Source: Enterobacterales bacterium (lineage in GTDB: Bacteria > Pseudomonadota > Gammaproteobacteria > Enterobacterales > Enterobacteriaceae). Taken from it: a DNA stretch of 54,901 nt. The notes beneath the pieces were generated by a model, which was not told where the DNA came from, searched no databases, and saw only the letters and a list, made by a program, of their open reading frames with translations. The stretch lies in the NCBI GenBank assembly GCA_015654925.1, contig JAATFX010000034.1, positions 1 through 54,901 of the forward strand, read 5' to 3'. The position numbers and the translations under genes are program-made. Numbering within the stretch: the stretch's first letter is position 1; every line of letters starts with the position of its first letter. Positions 49,962-54,901 of the stretch are shown one piece after another.

Positions 49962-51545
49962 ATGATTACCAACATAACTGCCAACACGCTTGAGCAATGG
50001 CTGGACGACGGCGACGAATTGGCGCTGTTCGATGTGCGCGAACATGGACAATTCGGCGAGGGGCACCTGTTTTTCGCCGCGTCATTGCCTTACAGCCGGC
50101 TGGAATCCGAGGTAGCGAAGCTCGCGCCCAATCCGTCGGTAAGAGTCGTGGTTTACGATGCGGGCGAAGGCGTGGCGCAACGAGCCGCCCGCCGTTTGCG
50201 GGAGCTGGGCTACGGCGCGGTGCATGTGCTGGCCGGCGGCGCCCAGGCCTGGGCCGCCGCCGGCTACCAGCTGTTCCAGGGGGTTAACCTGCCGTCCAAA
50301 ACCTTTGGCGAATGGGTGGAAACGCGGCGCGCCACCCCGCACCTGGGCGCCGATGAATTGGCGCGCCGGCAGGCCGCCGGCGAAGCGTTGATCGTGCTCG
50401 ACGGCCGCCCGTTCGATGAATACCGGCAAATGAGTATCCCGGGCAGCATTTGCTGTCCGAACGGCGAACTGGGGGTCAGGGTCGACGCGCTGGCGGCGGA
50501 TCGGGCCACCACCATCGTGATCAATTGCGCCGGCCGCACCCGCAGCATCATCGGGGCGCAGACCCTGATCGATTTGGGGATCGCCAATCCGGTGCTGGCG
50601 CTGGAGAACGGCACCCAGGGCTGGATGCTGGCGGATCTGCCGCTGGAACACGGGCAGCAGCGGCGGTACCCCGACGGGCTGCACGCGGACAGCGCCCGGG
50701 TTCAGGCCGCTGAACGCCTGGCGGCCCGGGCCGGGACGGAGTGGATTGGCGCGCGCGAAATACGGCAATGGCGGGAAAAAAACCACAGCGTCTTTCTGCT
50801 GGATGTGCGTACCGCCGAGGAATTTGCCGGCGGGAGTTTGCCCGGCGCCCGCCATGCGCCGGGCGGGCAATTGCAACAGGCCACCGATCAATATCTGGCG
50901 GTCAGAAACGCCAAAGTAGTCTTATTTGATAATGACGGCGTCCGGGCGCCGGTCACCGCGAGCTGGCTGCGCCAATTGGGGCATCAGGCTTTTGTGCTGA
51001 AAGGCGGACTGGCGCAGGGGCTGGCCGACGGGGTGTCCCTGCCCCGGCCGGAACCCGCCGCGGTCCCCTCCTGGCCAACGGTGAGCGCGCGCGATCTCGC
51101 CGGCGAACTGGACCAGGGACGGCCGATCGACATCGTGGATCTGCGCGCCAGCCAGCATTACCGCAACGGCCATATTCCCGGCAGCCGCTGGTCGATCCGC
51201 CCGCTGCTGGATCGGCTGCCCGTCGCCGGCCCGGCAAACATCGTCCTGCTGGCGGAAGATTTGGCCCTGGCCGCCTGGGCCGCCGCCGATATCCCCGCGC
51301 CATGGCGGGCCCGGATTTATCTGCTGGCCGGCGGATTCACGGCTTGGCGGGATAGCGGCCTGCCGGTGGCCGTCACCCCCGATGCGCCCGCCGACGCCGA
51401 ACGCATCGATTATCTTTTTTTCACCCATGACCGCCACGCCGGCAATAAAGACGCCGCCAGGCAATACCTGGCCTGGGAACAGGGTTTATGGGGTAGATTA
51501 CATGCCCGGGAACGGGCGGTATTTAAACCGCTGCCCGGCGCGTAA
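49962..51545 (+). CDS. Four-domain rhodanese-like sulfurtransferase
   Basis: A 527-residue protein made of four rhodanese modules, about 5-105, 125-230, 260-360 and 372-470, with a 55-residue tail. Only domain 2 has an active-site cysteine, Cys189 in NCAGRTRS. The matching positions are Asp66 in domain 1, Asp323 in domain 3 and Ala431 in domain 4, so three modules are probably structural or regulatory. Rhodaneses move sulfane sulfur, for example thiosulfate to an acceptor. It ends the organosulfur-type operon, 46 bases after paralog 2. Its role may be to capture sulfur released by the oxidoreductases (inference). Confidence 0.83.
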   Translation: MITNITANTLEQWLDDGDELALFDVREHGQFGEGHLFFAASLPYSRLESEVAKLAPNPSVRVVVYDAGEGVAQRAARRLRELGYGAVHVLAGGAQAWAAAGYQLFQGVNLPSKTFGEWVETRRATPHLGADELARRQAAGEALIVLDGRPFDEYRQMSIPGSICCPNGELGVRVDALAADRATTIVINCAGRTRSIIGAQTLIDLGIANPVLALENGTQGWMLADLPLEHGQQRRYPDGLHADSARVQAAERLAARAGTEWIGAREIRQWREKNHSVFLLDVRTAEEFAGGSLPGARHAPGGQLQQATDQYLAVRNAKVVLFDNDGVRAPVTASWLRQLGHQAFVLKGGLAQGLADGVSLPRPEPAAVPSWPTVSARDLAGELDQGRPIDIVDLRASQHYRNGHIPGSRWSIRPLLDRLPVAGPANIVLLAEDLALAAWAAADIPAPWRARIYLLAGGFTAWRDSGLPVAVTPDAPADAERIDYLFFTHDRHAGNKDAARQYLAWEQGLWGRLHARERAVFKPLPGA

Positions 51546-51567
51546 AGCCCCGGCCGGCCACATCCGT

Positions 51568-51599
51568 CGGCGCCAGGCCGTATATCGGGCCGGGCGCCG
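51568..51599 (+). terminator. Stem-loop after the rhodanese gene, possible terminator
   Basis: CGGCGCCAGGCC and GGCCGGGCGCCG pair over 12 positions with one mismatch around an 8-base loop, 23 bases after the rhodanese stop. There is no U-tract, so a factor-dependent end or an RNA 3'-end stabiliser is possible. Confidence 0.5.
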
Positions 51600-51851
51600 G
51601 CATCAACGGGAACCAGGCGCTCGGAGCGGCACGGAATAATGCCGGCCGGCGCCGCGCATAATTTAATCTTATTATGCAAACCACCATCATACATATTTCC
51701 TATAGCCGGTTTTTTATTTAAAATTCCAGGTCCCGCCACGGCATTTGTCCGTTTTTAATTGCCTGTTTCCTGACGGAAATAGCGCAAATGCATCTACCGT
51801 TACACTTCGCTAATCTGATTGATTTTGCTGAGCTTTCCTTTAATTAGCCGA

Positions 51852-51881
51852 TTGACAGCGATTGTCATGTCATTCAATTAT
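51852..51881 (+). promoter_or_regulatory. Sigma-70 promoter of the GntR-PfkB-BtpA operon
   Basis: TTGACA (51852-51857, a perfect -35) and AATTAT (51876-51881, four of six -10 bases) are 18 bases apart. The long inverted repeat 51862-51889 overlaps it. Confidence 0.5.
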
Positions 51882-51889
51882 CATGACAA
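51862..51889. promoter_or_regulatory. Inverted repeat TTGTCATG-N12-CATGACAA over the promoter, candidate operator
   Basis: Perfect 8-bp arms with a 12-base spacer, 26 bases before the GntR start codon and overlapping the promoter. A second small repeat, TGACA-N5-TGTCA (51853-51867), overlaps the left arm. A UTRA-domain repressor binding its own promoter would give this layout. Confidence 0.55.
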
Positions 51890-51915
51890 CTTATCGGCAA
51901 CCAGAATGAATAATC

Positions 51916-52668
51916 ATGCAATGGGATCGGCATGGGCTTATTTCCGGCCCGCAGCCATTATGGTGGCAAATAGCAGATAGATTACGGCGCGAAATTGAAT
52001 TCGGCGGGTTTAAACCCGGCGAAGCCTTGCCGTCGGAGACCTTGCTCAATCAGGTATTCGGCGTCAGCCGGACCACGGCGCGCACCGCGTTGGATAAACT
52101 CGAACAAGAAGGCCTGATCAGCCGCCGCGCCGGTAAAGGGTCGATTGTACTGCCGCCGCAGGTGGTGCAACCGCTGAGCCAGATGGCGAGTTTTGCGGAA
52201 GATATGCAGCGCCGCGGTTTTACCGCCAGTTATCAAACCCTGTCGGCCCGGATGGCGGTGCCTCCCGCCGATATCGCCGCCGCCCTGCGCCTGGACAGTC
52301 ACGAAAAAGCCTTTATGTCGACCCGCCTGTTGAAAGCCGACGCTATGCCGATGGCGTTTTCATACAGCTGGCTGTCGCCGCATATCTTCACCCGGCGCGG
52401 GGTCCCCGGCGTCGACGAGCTTGACCGTCAATCGCTGTACGTTTGGCTGGAACAGCACTGCAGTTGCCGCATTATCGGCGGGCAGGAAACCATCAGCGCG
52501 TCGATCCTCACCGGCGAATTGTCCCGCGCCCTGCAGGTAGCCAAAGGCTCCGCCAGCCTGGTCGCCCGGCGTTTGAGCCACGATGCGCATCGGCAGCCGG
52601 TGGAGTATGTGACGGTGCACTACCGCGCCGACCGCTACAGCTTCACCATCGATCTGGTGCGCAAATAA
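51916..52668 (+). CDS. GntR-family regulator, HutC subfamily (UTRA domain)
   Basis: Transcription regulator of 250 residues. The winged HTH (about 12-82) has LPSETLLNQVFGVSRTTARTALDKLEQEG, followed by a UTRA effector domain (about 100-245). The first ATG is used. The stop overlaps the kinase start (TAATG), so it is co-translated with the genes it probably controls. The ligand would be a sugar or phosphosugar of that pathway (inference). Confidence 0.87.
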   Translation: MQWDRHGLISGPQPLWWQIADRLRREIEFGGFKPGEALPSETLLNQVFGVSRTTARTALDKLEQEGLISRRAGKGSIVLPPQVVQPLSQMASFAEDMQRRGFTASYQTLSARMAVPPADIAAALRLDSHEKAFMSTRLLKADAMPMAFSYSWLSPHIFTRRGVPGVDELDRQSLYVWLEQHCSCRIIGGQETISASILTGELSRALQVAKGSASLVARRLSHDAHRQPVEYVTVHYRADRYSFTIDLVRK

Positions 52669-53579
52669 TGGCGGCCGGTAAAGGGTTGTTCGTCGGGGAT
52701 ATCAGTCTTGATACCACCCTTAGCATGGCGCATATCCCGCAGCCTGATGAAAAAGTCATGGTGCATATCAACAGCGAATCCGCCGGCGGCGTGATCAGCA
52801 ATGCCGCCATGGCCTGCCGCCTGGCGGGAGCCGACGTCGCGCTGGCGATTGAAACCGGCGACGATCTGTTTGCCGATTCCCTGCTGCGCGGCCTCCAGCG
52901 TGCCGGCCTGCGGATTATCAGCCGCAAAGTCCCCGGCCGCACCTGCCGCGCCATTATTTTGCTAGAACCCCATGGGGAGAAACGCCTGCTGCTGGAACCG
53001 GGCGTCACGCTTTATCCCAGCCTCGAATGGGTGCGGACCCTCGATTTACACGATATCGAATGGGTGCACACCGCCGCGTATGGCGCTAGCGCCTGGCATC
53101 TGATCGAACGGTGCCGCCTGGCGGGCTGTAAATGGTCGCTGGATTTGGAACCCGCGACCTTTGCCAACGGCCTGGAACCCTTATTTCCCCTGCTCGACGG
53201 CGCGGAAGCGGTGTTCTGCAATCAGCGCGCGCTGCGGCAATTGGGCGATGACCCCGTTGCGCGCTTGCTGGGCCTGGGGGTGAAAGCCGTGATATGCACT
53301 CTCGGCCCCCTGGGCGCGCGCTATGTCAGCGCCGATGCCGATTTGCGCGCCCGCTATCCCGCGGATGCGGTGATTGTGGATACCACCGGCGCGGGAGATT
53401 GCCTGGCCGGATGGTTTATCGCCGGCCGCCTGGCGAAAAAATCCCTGCAACAGTCACTGACCCAGGCGGTATTTGCCGCCACCTACAGCTGCGGGCAAAT
53501 GGGCGCACAGCCCTCTTACCCCAGTATCGCACAACTCCAGCAATATCAATGCGCCGGCACGCCCGATAGCGATGCCTGA
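52668..53579 (+). CDS. PfkB-family carbohydrate kinase
   Basis: Ribokinase-like kinase of 303 residues. The N-terminal GGVISNAA (40-47) is the first PfkB signature and VDTTGAGDCLAGW (around 237-249), with catalytic Asp244, is the second. The start overlaps the GntR stop and has no strong ribosome-binding site, so it is probably coupled; an open frame extends upstream but lies inside gntR. The substrate is unknown; PfkB members use ribose, fructose phosphate, nucleosides or pseudouridine. Confidence 0.85.
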   Translation: MAAGKGLFVGDISLDTTLSMAHIPQPDEKVMVHINSESAGGVISNAAMACRLAGADVALAIETGDDLFADSLLRGLQRAGLRIISRKVPGRTCRAIILLEPHGEKRLLLEPGVTLYPSLEWVRTLDLHDIEWVHTAAYGASAWHLIERCRLAGCKWSLDLEPATFANGLEPLFPLLDGAEAVFCNQRALRQLGDDPVARLLGLGVKAVICTLGPLGARYVSADADLRARYPADAVIVDTTGAGDCLAGWFIAGRLAKKSLQQSLTQAVFAATYSCGQMGAQPSYPSIAQLQQYQCAGTPDSDA

Positions 53580-53601
53580 GCCCTGACCAAAGAGAGACCC
53601 C

Positions 53602-54453
53602 ATGGCCGGACCACACGTACTTCCGCACAAACCCGATATGCTCGCCGCGCTGTTCCCGGTTAAAAAACCGGTGATCGGCGTGATCCATTTGCAGGCTTTG
53701 CCCGGCGCGCCGCGTTATCGCGGACAAGCGATGAAGGAGATTTTCGCCGCCGCCGTGGCGGATGCCAAAACCCTGGCGCAGGGAGGCATTGACGGCATTA
53801 TTATCGAAAACGCCAGCGATCTGCCCTTCCGCCGCCCTGAAAACATTGGTCCGGAAACGGTCGCCGCGCTGACCGCTGCCTGTATGGAGGTGCGCGCCGC
53901 GGTGGATACGCCCATCGGCATTACCTGCGTGGCCAACGGCGCCATTCCGGCGCTGGCCATTGCCAAAGCCGTCGGCGCGCGCTGGGTGCGGGTGAACCAG
54001 TGGGTCAATGCCTACATCGCCAACGAAGGTTTTATCAACGGCCCCGCCCCGGAAGCCATGCGCTACCGCGCCATGATTGATGCCCGCGACGTGGCCATTT
54101 TCACCGACGTTCACGTTAAGTTCGGCGCCCATGCCATTACCGCCGATCGCAGCATTCCCGAACAGGCCACCGACGCCGAATGGTTTGATGCGGACGTATT
54201 GATTGCCACCGGCACCCGCACAGGTTCGCCCACGGAACCCGCCGAGGTCAATGAAGTCCGCAACGGCACCAATTTGCCGGTGATCGTCGGTTCAGGCCTG
54301 TCGCCGGCCCAGGTGCCCGCGCTATTCAGCGCCGCCGACGGGGCGATTATCGGCCAATGGCTAAAGCATGACGGCCTGTGGTGGCAGCCGGTGGACCCGC
54401 GCCGCGTGGCGGAGTTAATGCAGGCGGTAATGCAAGTCCGGGAGGGAAAATGA
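53602..54453 (+). CDS. BtpA/SgcQ-family TIM-barrel protein
   Basis: A 283-residue protein with the BtpA start PVIGVIHLQALPGAPRY and the blocks GGIDGIIIENASDLPF and PVIVGSGLSP. The family includes E. coli SgcQ and photosystem-I biogenesis protein BtpA; its enzyme activity is not established to my knowledge. In enterobacteria the family sits with sugar transport and kinase genes, as here behind a PfkB kinase. AGAGAG precedes the ATG. The stop overlaps the next gene (ATGA). Confidence 0.85.
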   Translation: MAGPHVLPHKPDMLAALFPVKKPVIGVIHLQALPGAPRYRGQAMKEIFAAAVADAKTLAQGGIDGIIIENASDLPFRRPENIGPETVAALTAACMEVRAAVDTPIGITCVANGAIPALAIAKAVGARWVRVNQWVNAYIANEGFINGPAPEAMRYRAMIDARDVAIFTDVHVKFGAHAITADRSIPEQATDAEWFDADVLIATGTRTGSPTEPAEVNEVRNGTNLPVIVGSGLSPAQVPALFSAADGAIIGQWLKHDGLWWQPVDPRRVAELMQAVMQVREGK

Positions 54454-54901
54454 CCCTTCTGACCGGTGAAACCGAGGTTTTCTCCTCCCAACCGACGGAG
54501 TCGGGCCGCTGCGTGGTGGCTTTTATGGCCAAACGGCAGCCGGATGCCGGCGGCGCGGTTTATCAGCCGCGGCATTATCAGGCGTTAATGACGCTGTTGG
54601 AGCAACTGCGCGGCGAAGGCTGGCTGCTGTCGTTCCGGGCCATGTTCGAGGCGCCGCGCGGCGACCTGCCCCCCATGGCGCTCGACAGCGGCGCGTTGCA
54701 TGAATGGGATATGGCCGGCGCCTTCGAAGCGCCGACGCTCGACGCCGCGCTGGCGGGAACCGTGCGTCTCGAACAGGCGGGCTGGGCCAGGTTATTCGCT
54801 ACCCAATGGCTGCTGGGTCCGCGTGAATTCGCCACGGTTAACGGCGCCGGACCGGATATCAAGCGCCCCTGGGGCTTTATGGCGCTGTGGGAATGGAACG
54901 A
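54450..54901 (+). CDS. Unrecognised protein, N-terminal 150 residues, truncated by the window end
   Basis: A reading frame starting at the ATG that overlaps the BtpA stop, with GGAGG 4-8 bases upstream, stays open to the window edge (150 codons). I do not recognise the family. The visible part alternates short helices and strands, with GWLLSFRAMFEAP early and AFEAPTLDAALAGTVRLEQAGWARLFATQW later, and ends in RPWGFMALWEWN. This layout recalls small ferredoxin-like (dimeric alpha-beta barrel) proteins, but that is a guess. No signal peptide or membrane helix is seen. It is the fourth gene of the GntR operon. Confidence 0.65.
   Translation, partial: MTLLTGETEVFSSQPTESGRCVVAFMAKRQPDAGGAVYQPRHYQALMTLLEQLRGEGWLLSFRAMFEAPRGDLPPMALDSGALHEWDMAGAFEAPTLDAALAGTVRLEQAGWARLFATQWLLGPREFATVNGAGPDIKRPWGFMALWEWN

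Larger units (their letters stand above)
51546..51915. other. Intergenic region between rhodanese and GntR genes
   Basis: This 370-base gap holds no supported gene. The first part (to about 51660) is GC-rich and contains a stem-loop after the rhodanese gene. The rest is AT-rich and contains the promoter and operator of the downstream GntR operon. Confidence 0.6.

Noticed and set aside
51410..51739. Minus-strand 109-codon frame at the end of the rhodanese gene
   Set aside because: It overlaps the rhodanese coding region and the stem-loop, and its product has no recognisable features.

Overview
The window looks like a stretch of accessory chromosome from a GC-rich member of the Enterobacterales. 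CycA matches the E. coli protein closely from memory, the ddp genes keep the E. coli order XABCDF, and PTS, DeoR, PRD and ROK genes of enteric type are present. A Sodalis/Brenneria/Serratia-like relative is plausible, but the genus is inference. I see no rRNA, tRNA, CRISPR array, phage gene or insertion sequence, and no housekeeping gene except perhaps cycA. Almost everything is uptake plus catabolism: eight transport systems (five ABC, two PTS, one APC permease) and seven local transcription regulators in 55 kb.

Layout, left to right. (1) 1-6298, minus strand: a MurR/RpiR regulator and ddpX-A-B-C-D-F for D-Ala-D-Ala uptake and hydrolysis; ddpF is cut by the window edge. (2) 6302-6750: a gap with a degenerate 17-bp tandem repeat. 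(3) 6751-14488: a seven-gene minus-strand operon (two ureohydrolases, a polar amino acid ABC transporter, a PLP aminotransferase) with a divergent LysR gene, probably for a guanidino compound. (4) 14761-19365: a plus-strand sugar ABC transporter of RhaSTPQ type with no enzymes. (5) 19410-26605: a minus-strand polyol-type operon (SDR, binding protein, DUF2291 lipoprotein, ATPase, permease, SDR) with a divergent DeoR regulator. (6) cycA. (7) 28324-34661, minus strand: PRD regulator, fructose-family PTS IIA/IIB/IIC, two class II aldolases and a ROK kinase. (8) 35224-39528: mannose-family PTS IIA/IIB/IIC/IID with a SIS-domain deglycase-like enzyme, and a convergent HutC-type GntR regulator. (9) 39815-51545, plus strand: LysR, LLM flavin monooxygenase, peptide-type ABC transporter, two SfnB/DszC-like oxidoreductases around a Tat-type binding protein, and a four-domain rhodanese. 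(10) 51916-end: GntR regulator, PfkB kinase, BtpA/SgcQ-like protein and an unrecognised protein that runs off the window.

The strongest candidates for undescribed biology are the organosulfur-type cluster (9), the paired-ureohydrolase operon (3), the two-aldolase PTS operon (7) and the terminal GntR-PfkB-BtpA-unknown operon (10). Several sites can be read by eye: a 12-bp palindrome at the start of the mannose-type PTS transcript, a CRP-like site and a 7-bp inverted repeat upstream of the PRD operon, an 8-bp inverted repeat over the promoter of operon 10, and strong GC stem-loops just after three of the five binding-protein genes. Functions are assigned from recognised family motifs and gene context; substrates are inference unless stated.
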